NCBI GenBank assembly: GCA_015039465.1
Contig: MU130012.1
Location: 1-36,491 of the forward strand
Length of the DNA stretch: 36,491 bases
Reading direction: 5' to 3'
Source of the DNA: Phlegmacium glaucopus
Taxonomy: Eukaryota > Basidiomycota > Agaricomycetes > Agaricales > Cortinariaceae
How positions within the stretch are numbered: position 1 is the first letter of the stretch; the number at the start of each line of letters is the position of its first letter. Below the pieces are notes generated by a model that saw nothing but the letters and a program-made list of their open reading frames with translations, was not told where the DNA came from and ran no database searches. The translations under genes were made by a program, and so were the position numbers. Positions 11,286 to 23,490 of the stretch are shown piece by piece.

Positions 11286-11723
11286 TGCCACATGCACGAG
11301 CTGACCCTCGTGGACCAGCAGCCCAGAAGGGTATGCATCTTTCCGTCGTTGTAAAACACCAGCCGATATTTTAACCGACATTACTTATATATTAGTCTGG
11401 GCTGTAACGTGTTTACAGGCCATCCCAGAAGAACCTTGGTGGTGCTGGAAGGAATAGGATTGAAAGGGGACTCGACGACGCCGTATTCAAAGAAGCTGCA
11501 TAAGTATTGTCCATCGCCAAACGTCAACATACCTCGATCTCTTATTTATCTCTGTCCTAAGAGGGAAATTGAATCCATTGACTTTCTGAAAGGGGTACAT
11601 TTTTCCTCTGGTTAATAATATAAAATTCACGGTGTCCTAATGAAAACTAAAAGTATCTATTTTAATATATTCTATTTTTATATTTCGATCAGCTTTATTG
11701 AGATTGACACATCTTTCTAAAAT
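11286..11723. other. spacer with possible gene remnants
   Basis: It contains short protein-like stretches in several frames (11295-11330 and 11409-11615) with splice-like signals (gtatgc at 11328, ttacag at 11420). I cannot join them into one frame. From about 11650 the sequence is the downstream flank of the P450 repeat unit. Confidence 0.35.
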
Positions 11724-13960
11724 TTATTTACTGAGACGCAGAAACGAAGACTTTATCATAGCAGCCCGCTTGTCATCCCGTACTTTCACATCACAAACAA
11801 AGGGCTTAGGGGCCAGCTCTATTCCAAGCTAAAAGGCCAAGTTACTAAAACAAAAGATGCTGACATGGTATGGGACGCAATTACCTCGATATACCGGTCC
11901 ATCCCCAAGGTAAAGGTCTCTGTTGCCTTCAAAGGACTAAAATTAAACGCCCATGCAAGATTGATAGCATTCAAGGCCTGCAAAAGTCGATTCGTCACTT
12001 GAAGAGTTCAGATATCGGATGCTTACAAGTGTGCGGCCGCCAAACCTTTCACCAGGACAAGCCCGCTAGGTAGACAAACATCAGTCGAGTATATTTCTAT
12101 CGAAAGAGTCGAAGTTCACCCTGCCCGCCCCAAAAAGAAAGTTGGCTCGGAAATTCTTGATATCTGCTCCAGGCTTAGTCCCAAAACTATTCTCGAGGAA
12201 ACGTTCCGGTCGGAAGGTCTCTGGCTCTTCAAAAAGATCTAGGGCAACCTCAGCTACACATCAAGGTAAAGTTCCCATTGATCTTGACTGACCAGGGTCA
12301 TGCATGATACCCCCTGCCCTGTGAGCTAAATCACTGTTAACGGACCGGCAAAGACTGTTCACATACACGTATTCATAAAGAGCAAGGTGCCCTTTGGGAT
12401 GACATAGCCTTTGTACTATAACGAAGGATCAATGTCGTATCTTCTAATAAAAAGGGCCAGCTAACGCACAGTTATATCTTCAGTCGCCATATGTGGCACA
12501 GCGAGAGGCATGACAGGCCTGAAGCGATGAATCTATTTCGCAAATTGTTTCCAAATGATAAATTGATTGAAGATTACTAAACTCACCTCGTTAATGAAAG
12601 CTTGCAAATATGGTAATTGCTCATAGTCTGCCAAATTTGGCATCCGGGCGGAACCTATGACTATATCGATCTCCGTTTGGATGCGTTGTTGGCATTCTGG
12701 GTATGACAAGAGAGCAAGCACAAATGCCTGTAGGAAAGAAGCTGACGTTTCTGCCCCTCCATCCATAAGCGCTGCACCAAGGAACCTGCAAGTTGAATGA
12801 TCCCGTGTCAGTCTCCGCAGGGTGTAGGAAGTTAATGGACAGACGAAATCTCTTTTCTTGACAAACCCAGCTCTTCTTGGCGATCCAGCACTTTCTCAAT
12901 GTAACATCCTGTACCACGTCCCATTTTGACCGCTTGATCGCACTCATCCAAAAGTGAGTCGAAGAGGCGATTTCGCACCCGCTTCATAAGGTCCAAATGA
13001 GTTGTCCACTGAAAGGATTGTATCATCAGCTACTCTGATGGTGCGTCCATGAAAAATCTTACCGGCGCCAACCAGCGGGGGATGTATTTTATCCATGGCA
13101 TGATTTCAACAGGAGGAAATTTAGCTGTGTCGATGAGCTCACTCGCCAACTTTGCTCCCTTGATATACACCTCTCCTTCGCTATCTTTGAATTTTGGGAA
13201 GCGCTTTCCATATACAAGGGATGTGATCATAGACACCGTGGTTCGCATCATATGGGTGCATAGTTCCTGCCAAAGCAAAGCGTTAAACAATGAATATAGC
13301 TAAGATGATTAAAACACGCCTCTGGGGATGTGAGGAGATCGTATAGGAGTTGAATAGATTCAGCTTCTTGAGTAGGTAAATGATTATCAACTGCCTCGAC
13401 AGTGAGGAACATATGAAGGGCCTTTCGGGCGCGGCGCCAGACACCTGTGTCTACGGATAGACTTAGACTCCATCGATTATAAGGGAACGGCACGGGTTAA
13501 CTTACTTGCACTTTCCATAACCATGTAATGACCGTCGGTAGTGAGTTGAAAAAGTGAACGAGGGCGACCTGCGGTCAAGGAACCAGTTGTATCCAGTATG
13601 TCTTTCACTGCAGAGGGACCCGAGATTACGATCATGGTACTATTGAAAACCTTGATCTAAACCATACTAGAGTCAACAAAGGGCGTAGACCTCCTGAGGA
13701 ATAAAAATCACCGAAAATATGGCCCCATATTCTCTCGCCCATGCTGTGAATCTAGGTGAGGTATGTGAGAATTGTCACGCAAAGTGGTGCAATTTTACTG
13801 ACTGTAGCTGTAGAAATGACTTAGGAAGCAGGTGGATGTTTCCGATAATTGGTTTGGTTGGTGGTCCAGGTGGCAAGTGACGCTCTCGCCGCCCGAGCCC
13901 CCACAGCCAGTACCCTAGGAGAGTTAGAGATAAGTAAAAGCTGATACTGATGGGATCCAT
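11724..13960 (-). CDS. cytochrome P450 monooxygenase, tandem copy 2
   Basis: It has the same 14-exon structure as copy 1, with every exon open and in phase. The membrane anchor starts MDPISISFYLSLTLL. The I-helix is GGAETS (Glu in place of Asp), the K-helix ExxR is EIHR, PERF is present, and the heme loop is FGAGRRACPGERFGG. Intron 4 again has a GC donor (13319-13318). One A fewer than copy 1 just before the stop shifts the last codons, so the protein ends FLRLSK instead of SASQ. This changes only the extreme C terminus. The TATA-like box lies at 13993-13998. The role should be as for copy 1: an ER monooxygenase of unknown substrate, probably with shifted specificity. Confidence 0.92.
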
Positions 13961-13992
13961 TACACGAAATACTGACCGAATTTTTACCGCAC

Positions 13993-13998
13993 TTTATA
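13993..13998 (-). promoter_or_regulatory. TATA-like box of P450 copy 2
   Basis: TATAAA on the minus strand about 33 bp before the ATG, in the conserved CTTATAAAGTG context. Confidence 0.55.
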
Positions 13999-14279
13999 AG
14001 GAGCCCAACCTTCAACCACATGATGATCAAGTTGTCAGACCAGTTCTTGATTATCACTGTCAACTCTCCTTCCCGAAATACATTCACACCAGGGAAGTTC
14101 AACGGGAGAGGGCGGTGAGGGCAGTTGTTGAGCGGTCCTGCGGAAAGGAGCTATGTCAGATTGGACATGGGAATCAGATTATAGTGTCTATGACTGTCAT
14201 TCATCGAACAATACTAACCAAAGTGAAGGTTCTGTCAGAGGAATCGAGATTGATATGTATATGCAGATATCATTCTGAA

Positions 14280-15300
14280 TAGGGCTGCGCACCCTAACCA
14301 TATCTAGGCTTACGGCTGCCGTATGTCACCGACTACGGGTACCGTACCCGTGAGCGCTTGAGCCCTCTGGAGCAGTATTTGCCGGTATGGGTACGGTACG
14401 GCAAAGTGCCGTATCGGTAAAGTCCATACGGCAATAAACGGCCAATGTCGGTGATACGGCTGAGTTCAAAAATACAAGGGCTGGCGCTGGCAGGCGCTGG
14501 CTGATCGAAAATACAAGTCATCGTTCGTACACCTCTCTTCCCCAAGTCTCCAAAGCTCTTGACGACCAAGGATGTCCTCTACTCCTCCTCACTTTAACTT
14601 TGTAAAAGCTATTGGCATCAAGTCAGTTGCTAGGGGCATTCGTATCCACGACTCTATATGCACCCTTTGGCACCCTTCTTAGCTTTTGTTATACAAATGT
14701 TTCACCCATCCGACCTACGTCCACTACGTTCTAAATTTATTCTGTACGAGTAAGCACAAGCCCCCTTGTATCCTCTTATCATTTTACAAATAACTTGATA
14801 TTGTTTTTGGTGACTTTTTTTAGCATGAGTCACTGCGTTTGCCATATGCACCGTTCTAGGCTACTAGCAGCCTCGACTTCCGCAGGAGTCACTTGGATTA
14901 GTTAGATTCAACTCTTTTTGGAGTTGGTTATTTTTTTCACTTCTCTATTCAGCGTATATGCTGGTCTGTCTGGTATGTGAATATTTCATTACTGAGTCTT
15001 TTACTAAACATACAACCAAATGACATCTCTCTCTCTCCTCTCTCTCTCTCTCCAGGACAAAGTCAATATTACATACAAGGTACACTGTACGTACTTCCCA
15101 AGACCTCATAGAAATATAACTTTATTTTATACCACATACCTGTATATGGCCGTTTTGTACCGTAATGATAGCCGTCCGTACTGTGGACACTGAAAAAAAA
15201 TACCTACTGTAGTACTGTACGGCTATGGCTGGTGCCTAAGCTGTACAGCCACCGTATTCATACAGCCGACTGCCGGTACGGTACGGTACGGTATGCGCTA
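14280..15300. mobile_element. non-autonomous TAG-ended element rich in GGTACGG
   Basis: Both ends of this 1,021-bp stretch are filled with inverted GGTAC(GG)/CCGTAC motifs: 14320-14460 on the left and 15150-15297 on the right. The left end reads TAGGGCTGCGCACC and the right end, reversed, TAGCGCATACCGTACC. These share TAG and GCGCA but not a clean inverted repeat, so the right tip is probably damaged. I found no target duplication. The middle holds a CT microsatellite and no gene. The architecture matches the GGTTC element at 5935 and the GGTCC element at 29634. It sits upstream of P450 copy 2. Confidence 0.6.
15026..15052. repeat. (CT)n microsatellite
   Basis: A run of about 13 TC dinucleotides, with one interruption, inside the GGTACGG element. 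Confidence 0.9.
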
Positions 15301-15719
15301 GATTATCATATGAAGACGTCAGCGCATCACCTTTTTGGGGGCATGTTTCACTAATCAATTATATCAAAAAAACCAGACGGGAATGATTAAAGATCAACAC
15401 TGCTGAGAATAGCCAGCGCTGATGGGCATAATCATGATACTGATGGGAATAATCAATAATGAGTCCTGACGGTTCCGAATAATCATTAATCATTAGTGCA
15501 TCAGCATTTTGGCATTTTACATTTGGGAAACCCGGAAACGTCCTATAAAAGACAGGAAACCGGAGGAAGCCCAGGCTCCTAAAACCAACACGCTCGTATC
15601 TAAGGTTGACGGGAAGTCCACGGCAGGTTTGCACTTTCAATTTGATGTTTGGCTCTTGTTTAATTGCGTTGGAGAAGTTATCCTACTGACTGACATCCCT
15701 TTCTCCTTCTAAAATTTAT
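15301..15719. other. spacer downstream of P450 copy 3
   Basis: No gene is visible. An imperfect short repeat (GATGGGAATAATCA-like) occurs twice at about 15419-15460. From about 15670 the sequence is the conserved downstream flank of the P450 unit. Confidence 0.4.
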
Positions 15720-17962
15720 TTACTGAGACGCAAAAAATGAAGACTTGATCATAGCAGCCCGCCTGTCATCCCGTACTTTCACATCACAAACAAAGCGTTT
15801 AGGGGCCAGCTCTATTCCAAGCTACAAGGCCAGGTTACTAAAAAAAAGATGTCGACATGAATAGGACGTATTTACCTCGATATAACGGTCCATCCCCAGC
15901 GTAAAGGGTTCAGTTGCCTTCAAAGGACTGAAATCAAATGCCCATACAAGATTGATAGCATTCAAGGCCTGCAAAATTCGATTCGTCACTTGAAAAAGTC
16001 CAACTATCGCATGCTTACGATTGTGCGGCGGCCCATCCTTTCACCAGGACAAATCCGCTAAGTAGACAGACATCAGTCAGACACAAATCTATCAAAGCAA
16101 TGGAAATTCACCCTGCCCGCTCCAAATCCAAAGTTGTTCCGGAAATTCTTGATATCTACTCCAGGCTTAGTCCCAAACCTATTCTCGAGGAAACGCTCCG
16201 GTCGGAAGGTCTCTGGCTCTTCAAAAATATCTAGGGCGGCATCAGCTAACACACCAAGGTAAAATTCCCATTGATATTAACTGACCAGGGTCATGCATGA
16301 TACCCCCTGCCATGCGAGCTAAATCACTGTTAACGGACCAGCAAGGGCTGTTCACATACACGTATTCATAAAGAGAAAAGTATTCTTTGGGATGACATAG
16401 CCCTTGTACTACGACGAAGGATCAATGCTGCACCTTCTAATAAAAAGGGCCAGCTAACGCACAGTTATATCTTCAGTCGCCAAATGTGGCAGAGACAGAG
16501 GCATGATAGGCCTGAAGCGATGAATCTATTTGGCAGATTGTTTCCAAATGATAAATGATTGGAGATTACCAAACTCACCTCGTCGATGAAAGCTTGCAAA
16601 TATGGTAATTGCTCATAGTCTGCCAAATTTGGCATACGGACGGAACCTATAACTGTATCGATCTCCGTTTGGATGCGCTGTTGGCATTCCGGGTATGACA
16701 AGAGAGCAAGCACAAATGCCTTTAGGAAAGAAGCTGCCGTTATTGCCCCTCCATCCATAAGCGCTGCACCAAGGAACCTGCAAGTTGAATGATCCCATAT
16801 TAGTCTCCGCAGGATGTAGGACGTCAGTAGACAGACGAGATATCTTTTCGCGAAAAACCCAGCTCTTCCTGGCGGTCCAGTACTTTCTCCATGTAACATC
16901 CCGTACCACGTCCCATTTTGGCCGCTTGATCGCACTCATCCAAAAGTGAATCGAAGAGGGGATTTCGCACCTGCTTCAGAAGGTCCAAATGAGTCGTCCA
17001 CTGAAAGGATTGTATCATCAGCTACTCTGATGGTTCATCCATGAAAAACTTTACCGGCGCCAACCAGCGGGGGATGTATTTTATCCATGGCATGATCTCA
17101 ACAGGAGGAAACTTGGCTGTGTCGCTGATCTCATTCGCCAACCTAACTCCCTTGACATATGCCTGTGCTTCGCTTTGTTTGAATTCTGGCCAGCGCTTCC
17201 CATATAAAAGGGATGAGATCATAGACATCGTGGTTCGCAGGATATGGGTGTGTAGTTCCTGCCAAAGAAAAGCATTAAACAATGAATATTGTTAGGATGA
17301 TTAAAACGCACCTCGGGAGATGTGAGGAGATCGTGAAGCAGTTGAATAGATTCAGCTTCTTGAGTAGGCAAATGGCTATCAACTGCCTCGACAGTGAGGA
17401 ACATCTGAAAAGCCTTTCGGGAGCGACGCCAGACATCTGTGTCTACGGATAGGCTTGGACTCCATCGCTTATAAGGGAATGGCACGGGTTAACTCACTTG
17501 CACTTTCCATAATCATGTAATGACCGTCGGTAGTGAGTTGCATAAGTGAACGAGGGCGACCTGCAGTCAAGGAACCAGTTGTATCCAGTATGTCTTTGAC
17601 TGCAGAGGAGCTCGAGATTACGATCATGGTGCTGTTGAAAACCTTGATCTACACCATACTAGAGTCAACAAAGGGTGTAGACCTCCGGAGGAATAAAAAT
17701 CACTGAAAAGATGGCCCCATATTCTCTCGCCCATGCTGTGAATCTAGGTGAGGTATGTGAGGATGCTTACGATTTCAACTGCAAACTGGTGCAACTTTAC
17801 TGACTGTAGCTGTGGAAATAACTTAGGAAGCAGGTGTATGTTTCCGATAATTGGTCTGGTTGGAGGTCCAGGTGGTAAGTGACGCTCTCGCCGGCCAAGC
17901 CCCCACAGCCAGTACCCTAGAAGAGTCAGAGATAAGCAAAGGATATACCTGATGGGATCCAT
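15720..17962 (-). CDS. cytochrome P450 monooxygenase, tandem copy 3
   Basis: It shares the 14-exon structure and has no stop or frameshift. The anchor and hinge are as in copy 1. The K-helix EIHR, PERF and heme loop FGAGRRICPGERMGRR are intact. The I-helix is unusual: GGAITA, with Ile where the other copies have Asp or Glu at residue 295, and Ala after the Thr. The acidic residue before the conserved Thr normally helps deliver protons for oxygen activation, so this copy may have altered chemistry or reduced activity. It is the only copy whose intron 4 has a standard GT donor (17311-17310). Exon 9 also differs, reading PKNTFLF where the others have PKG. The TATA-like box is at 17994-17999. The substrate is unknown. 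Confidence 0.92.
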
Positions 17963-19295
17963 GACATGAAATACTGACCGAATTTTACCGCACTTTATAA
18001 GTGGCTCAATTTGGCTCAATCGTCATCCAGCCATCCTTCTCGCAATACATTTTCAACAGGAACTTTACCAAAAGTTCAATGTGAAGAGGACGGTGAGGTA
18101 ATTTATTATGTAGTTGTTGGCTTCTTACATCCTGCTGTGGCAATCCTGTGAAAGAAGCTATGTCAGATTGCAATTGAAAATTAGATTACAGCGCCCAGGG
18201 TTCAAACTCAAATCTCCATCTGTGGCGCACTTCGTTTACGGCCGTTTTCTTTAGTCTCGTTCCTCTTTGCGAATTTGTCGTCCGAGCACATGGACCCCAG
18301 ATCAACTGCGGTTAATGCACTGGGGTGAAGGGTATATCGTATCAATAGACTGCGACATAACAATTAATATTGAGATGTAGACGCTGTAAGCAGTTGGGTG
18401 AAAGCGCGAAGCGTTTCCCAACCTGAGCAGAGTGGGTGGGAAACCCGCAAATTGAGTTCTGCCAATCTAATTGGGAAAAACGTCTCTGGTCAAAAGAAGC
18501 CTTGTGACGCTGTGACATCCCACGTTCACTTAATTCTAGTCTGCGGAGTCATTCAACGCTCATTCTTCGCTAAGACGAGAACTTTTGACATTTGTTGCGA
18601 GTGTGAATTCTACCCAGTATCCACGGACCATCAGAAAATCAAAATTCTGCGCAGGATTTCATCATTAGCAATAGTAAAATAACGCGCGGGTGAAGGGGAT
18701 CTACGAAGGACAAAAAAAGACAGATATCAACGAGAATTTTCATTTTCTGTCCTTCTTTGTCAATTTAGGGAGGATCGTCATTACTCAGATGTGTGCATTA
18801 TCTCCATATGATTGCCTTATAACGACTTTCAAGGTCAATATTAAAATTCTCCTAAAATTAATGAAGACACATGCCGGTGTACGTCAGTAAAAAAACACTC
18901 GATGTTGATTGGATGGTTGCCACAGCATCTGCGCCTATAATACGATAATTTACTATAAACCCCCCGAAACGGGCAAACTTCTCACTTTCACTATTGTTTC
19001 CCTTGCTAATAGTCTATCCTAGAACTGACCCAGTGACCCCTTAGTATCAAGGGCACATGTCTTCGTCACCGGCATCCATATCCTTGGCCACGTCTCCCAC
19101 ACCCGGTCGTCATTTCGAACTCCTCTTAACCCAGATGCCGCGACCGAAGAAAAGGCGAAACACATTGCACTGACTTATCCAACCTGTTCTTATTCCTCTA
19201 TTTAGTTTGGAGAAAACAAATCTATTTTATATATCGATCAACTTTATGTGTTTATCCTACTGACTGACATCTTTGTCATTTTTTCTAAAACTTAC
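17963..19295. other. spacer between P450 copies 3 and 4
   Basis: It begins with the TATA-like box (17994-17999) and about 530 bp of promoter DNA nearly duplicated before copy 4. Two open frames (18398-18682 and 18690-18890) lack splice support, recognisable motifs or counterparts. I do not call them genes. The last 80 bp are the downstream flank of copy 4. Confidence 0.45.
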
Positions 19296-21556
19296 TCACT
19301 GAAACGCAGAAAACGAAGACCTGATCATCGCAGCCCGCCTGTCATCCCGAACTTTCACATCACAAACAAAGCGCTTAGGCACTAGCTGTATTCCAAGCTA
19401 CAAAGCCAAGTTACTAAAAAAAAGATGCCGACGTGGTATGGAACGCAATTACCTCGTTATACCGGTCCATCCCCAAGGTAAAGGTCTCCGTTGCCTTCAA
19501 AGGACTGAAATCAAATGCCCATACGAGATTGATAGCATTCAAGGCCTGCAAAATTCGATTAGTCACCTGAAGAGTCCAACTATCGGATACTTACGGTTGT
19601 GCGGCGACCCATCCTTTCACCAGGACAAATCCGCTAAGTGGATAGACATCAGTCAACTACATATCTATCAAAGCAATGGAAATTCACCCTGCCCGCTCCA
19701 AATCCAAAGTTGTTCCGGAAATTCTTTATATCTGCTCCAGGCTTAGTCCCAAATCTATTCTCGAGGAACCGCTCCGGTCGGAAGGTCTCTGGCTCTTCAA
19801 AAAGATCTAGGGCAACACATCAGCTAACACACCAAGTTAAAATTCCCATTGATCCCAACTGACCAGGGTCATGCATGATACCCCCTGCCATGTGAGCTAA
19901 ATCACTGTTAACGGACCAGCAAGGACTGTTCACATACACGTATTCATAAAGAGCAAAGTGCCCTTTGGGATGACATGGCCCTTGTACTACGACGAAGGAT
20001 CAATGCCGCACTTTCTAATAAAAAGGGCCAGCTAACGCACATTTATATCTTCAGTCGCCATATGTGGCACAGAGAGAGGCGCGAGAGGTCTGAAACGATG
20101 AATCTATTTCGCAGATTGTTTCCAAATGATCATTGATTAAAGATTACCAAACTTACCTCGTTGATGAAAGCTTGCAAATATGGTAACTGCTCATAGTCTG
20201 CCAAATTTGGCATACGGGCAGAACCTATAACCGTATCGATCTCGGTTTGGATGCGTTGTTGGCATTCCGGGTATGACAAGAGAGCAAGCACAAATGCCTG
20301 TAGGAAAGAAGCTGATGTTTCTGCCCCTCCATCCATAAGCGCTGCACCAAGGAACCTGCAAGTTGAATGATCCCATATTAGTCTCCGCAGGATGTAGGAA
20401 GTCAGTAGACAGACGAAATATCCTTTCGCGACAAACCCAGCTCTTCCTGACGGTCCAGGACTTTCTCAATGTAACATCCTGTACCACGTCCCATTTTGAC
20501 TGCGTGATCGCACTCATCCAAAAGTGAATCGAAGAGGGGATTTCGCACCTGCTTCAGAAGGTCCAAATGAGTCGTCCACTGAAAGGATTGTATCATCAGC
20601 TACTCTGATGGTGCGTCCATGAAAAATCTTACCGGCGCCAACCAGCGGGGGATGTATTTTATCCATGGCATGATCTCAACAGGAGGAAACCTGGCTGTGT
20701 CGCTGATCTCATTCACCAACTTAAATCCCTTGAAATACACTTCTGCTTCGCTATTTTTGAATTCTGGGAAGCGCTTTCCATATATAAGGGACGTGACATT
20801 AGACACCGTGGTTCGCATGATATGGGTGTATAGTTCCTGCCAAAGCAAAGAGTTAAACAATGAATATAAACAATGAATAAGTTAAGATGATTAAAACACG
20901 CCTCGGGGGATGTGAGGAGATCGCATAGCAGTTGAATAGATTCGGCTTCTTGAGTAGGCAAATAGCTATCAACTGCCTCGACTGTGAGGAACATCTGAAA
21001 AGCCTTTCGGGCACGGCGCCAGACACCCGTGTCTACAAATAGACTTAGACCGCATCGCTTATAAGGGAATGGAACGGGTTAACTCACTTGCACTTTCCAT
21101 AATCATGTAATGACCGTCGGTAGTGAGTTGCATAAGTGAGCGAGGGCGACCTGCGGTCAAGGAACCAGTTGTATCCAGTATGTCTTTGACTGCAGAGGGG
21201 CTCGAGATTATGATCATGGTGCTGTTGAAAACCTTGATCTACACCATACTAGAGTCAACAAAGGCCCGGGGTGTAGACCTCCTGAGGAAGAAAATTCACC
21301 GAAAAGATGGCCCCATATTCTCTCGCCCATGTTGTAAATCTAGGTGAAGTATGTGAGATGCTCACGATTTCAACTGTAAACTGGTGCAATTTACTGACTG
21401 TAGCTGTAGAAATGACTTAGCAAGCAGGTGTATGTTTCCGATAATTGGTTTGGTTGGTGGTCCAGGCGGCAAGTGACGCTCTCGCCGGCCAAGCCCCCAC
21501 AGCCAGTACCCTAGAAGAGTTAGAGATAAGCAAGAGATATACTGGATGGGATCCAT
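19296..21556 (-). CDS. cytochrome P450 monooxygenase, tandem copy 4
   Basis: It shares the 14-exon structure with the anchor, LPPGPPTKP hinge, I-helix GGAETS, EIHR, PERF and heme loop FGAGRRICPGERMGRR. The stop is TGA (19296-19298), where the other three copies use TAA. A 2-bp insertion (extra AC at about 19815) lies just before exon 11. It would shift the frame if the upstream TTAG were the acceptor. The downstream CCCTAG acceptor keeps the frame and gives the family-like spacing from HDP to PERF, so the gene is intact. This also shows which acceptor all four copies use. Intron 4 has a GC donor (20901-20900). The TATA-like box is at 21588-21593. The substrate is unknown. Confidence 0.91.
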
Positions 21557-22324
21557 GATATGAAATACTGACCGAAATTTACCACACTTTATAAGTGGCT
21601 CAATCTGGCAGCTGGCTCAATCATCCTTCTCGAAATACATTATCAACAGGAATTTTACCAAAAGTTCAACATGAAGAACGGTGAGGTAATTTATTATGTA
21701 GTTGTTGGACTTCTTACATCCTGCTGTGGCAATCCTGTGAAAGAAGCTATGTCAGATTGCAATTGAAAATTAGATTACAGCGCCCATGGGCCATGACTTT
21801 GATTTATTGAACAATACTAACCAAAGTGAGGGTTCAAACTCAAATTTCTGTCTATGGCGCCCTTCGTTTACGGCCGTTTTCTTTAGTCTCGTTCCTCTTT
21901 GCGTATTTGTCGTCTGAGCACATGGACCCCAGATCAACTGCGATTGATGCACTGGGGTGGAGGGTATATGGTACTAATAGACTACGACACAATAATTAAT
22001 ATTGAGATGTAGACGCTGTAAGCAAGTTGGGTGAAAGCGCGAAGCGCTTCCCGACCCGAGTAGCATTCCGAACCAAACAGGGAAGAGACGAGGTGCGGGA
22101 GTGGGTGGGAAACCCGCAAATTGAGTTCTGCCAATCTAATTAGTCCGGTTGTGACGCCGTGACATCCCACGTTCACTTAATTCCGTGTTCTATTATTAGA
22201 ACGAGGTTGAGGTATTGTGGGAATGTCTGATCTATCGTTGCAGTGTTTGCCGAGGAAGTGATGGTTGATAACACATGACTCGATTGTTTGCAACAAATAT
22301 GATACCTGTCTGACGCTGCTTTCT
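21557..22324. other. duplicated upstream region of P450 copy 4
   Basis: The TATA-like box is at 21588-21593. From about 21640 to 22190 the sequence repeats the region before copy 3 (18025-18560), with one indel of about 40 bp near 22060. It includes a short palindrome GAAGCGCTTC near 22041. No gene is seen. Confidence 0.55.
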
Positions 22325-22505
22325 TAGTGATGCCAAAGTTCGGTTCCGAACCGACGCAAGAACCGAGAACCGAAAGAACCGAACCGTCGGTTCAGGTTCA
22401 GTTCAGTTCAGTCCAAGGATCTTGGGCTGTCGGTCCGGTTCTCGGTTCTTGGGTTTCTAAAAATTTGAGAACCGGGTTCAAACCAGTTTGAACTGAACTT
22501 TCTGA
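22325..22505. mobile_element. truncated end of a GGTTC-type hAT-like element
   Basis: The end reads TAGTGATGCCAAAGTTCGG, matching the inner end of the element at 7200 (TAGGGATGCCGAAGTT) except at a few positions. It is followed by dense GGTTC/GAACC motifs to about 22500. I find no matching right end or target duplication, so this is one end of a relative, or a badly decayed copy. Confidence 0.6.
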
Positions 22506-22559
22506 TGGTATTTTTTCCTAAATTTTCTGTGAAGAATTAATTTTATAATCTATAAAATA

Positions 22560-23470
22560 CTGTTGTTACTATGTTAGGCGCCGGACCCAATGTTTTGGAG
22601 TTGGAGTTTTAACCACTTGGCGATATCAACAAATACAAGTGACAACGCCGCCAACGACTCTAGCAACAATGCCAATGATGCCCACTGGGGGACTTATTTT
22701 AGTAAGTTTCTTATTCTAATGCACCATGATGCTGACAAAATATTCATCTCTGACCATCAACAATGCCATTTCAACCTATGAACCGACATCAACCATCAAA
22801 ACAAGCACTGCCGATCCCATGCTATCCATGCCTGCTAATGCTGCAGCTGCAAGTGCACAAGTTATTGAAGTTGCTGATGTTACTGTGAGCGTTCAACTTC
22901 ACCCATTGCATCCTTAAGTACTTAACCATGGTCATTACTACTCAGTACTACCCAGTATCTACTTTGGTTTCCACTTTGGCGATCAATGATCTTGCTCCTG
23001 TGGGCGTTCCGGCTGCTGGCGTTCATGCGAACATTCAATTTAGCCCATCGCCTCTCTAATTACTCAATGATCATCATCAATCCAGGCTACCCATGAATTC
23101 CGGGTCTCTGCTTCGGTTTCTGCTTCAGTGGTTGCTCCTGTAGCCCATCTGGAAGGAAATTTACCCTCCTTGCTGCAACCATCTCAGTATCCACTTTGCC
23201 ACATCATGATGATGAGCAGACAAGCACAACAATGATGGGTACTACCCCTGGAGGTATGTTTTTAAATTTAAATTTAAATTTAATTCTAATGTAAATTACA
23301 ACAGACATGGAACCCTGCTTCCTCTATCCTACCCTTCATGCCCTATTTCAGGCCCATATTGTAGCACATCGCTTCTTGTGTAGGCCGCACAACGGTGGCT
23401 CTCAAGCCCAATGTTTACACTAGGACGACATGGAAACTCTCCTTTGGTGTGATTAAGGGCAGGGTTTTGA
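22560..23470 (+). other. decayed exon-like region
   Basis: Short Ala/Thr/Val-rich open stretches (for example 22726-22917) alternate with intron-like stretches. Two of these, 22885-22945 and 23027-23085, are homologous to each other, suggesting a duplicated exon-intron unit. An AAATTT triple repeat lies at about 23262-23282. No complete gene or known family is visible. The final 9 bp (GGGTTTTGA, 23462-23470) are the left copy of the repeat flanking the next transposon. Confidence 0.35.
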
Positions 23471-23490
23471 GAGGTCTTTACAGTGCCCCA

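Larger units (their letters stand above)
7925..22190 (-). repeat. tandem segmental array of four P450 units
   Basis: Four copies of a unit holding one P450 gene lie head to tail, with start codons at 10211, 13960, 17962 and 21556 (steps of 3.75, 4.00 and 3.59 kb). Homology begins downstream of each stop codon; the motif TTATCCTACTGACTGAC is kept near 7933, 15679 and 19252. It runs past each promoter. Upstream DNA is most alike between units 3 and 4 (18025-18560 and 21640-22190). Unit spacing varies because unrelated DNA has entered the spacers, including the element at 14280-15300. Confidence 0.9.

Noticed and set aside
14273..15308. Target duplication of the GGTACGG element
   Set aside because: The flanks attctgaa and gattatca do not match, and shifted readings give only weak similarity.
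19810..19822. Apparent 2-bp frameshift in P450 copy 4
   Set aside because: It lies upstream of the CCCTAG acceptor that gives the usual P450 spacing before PERF, so it is intronic.
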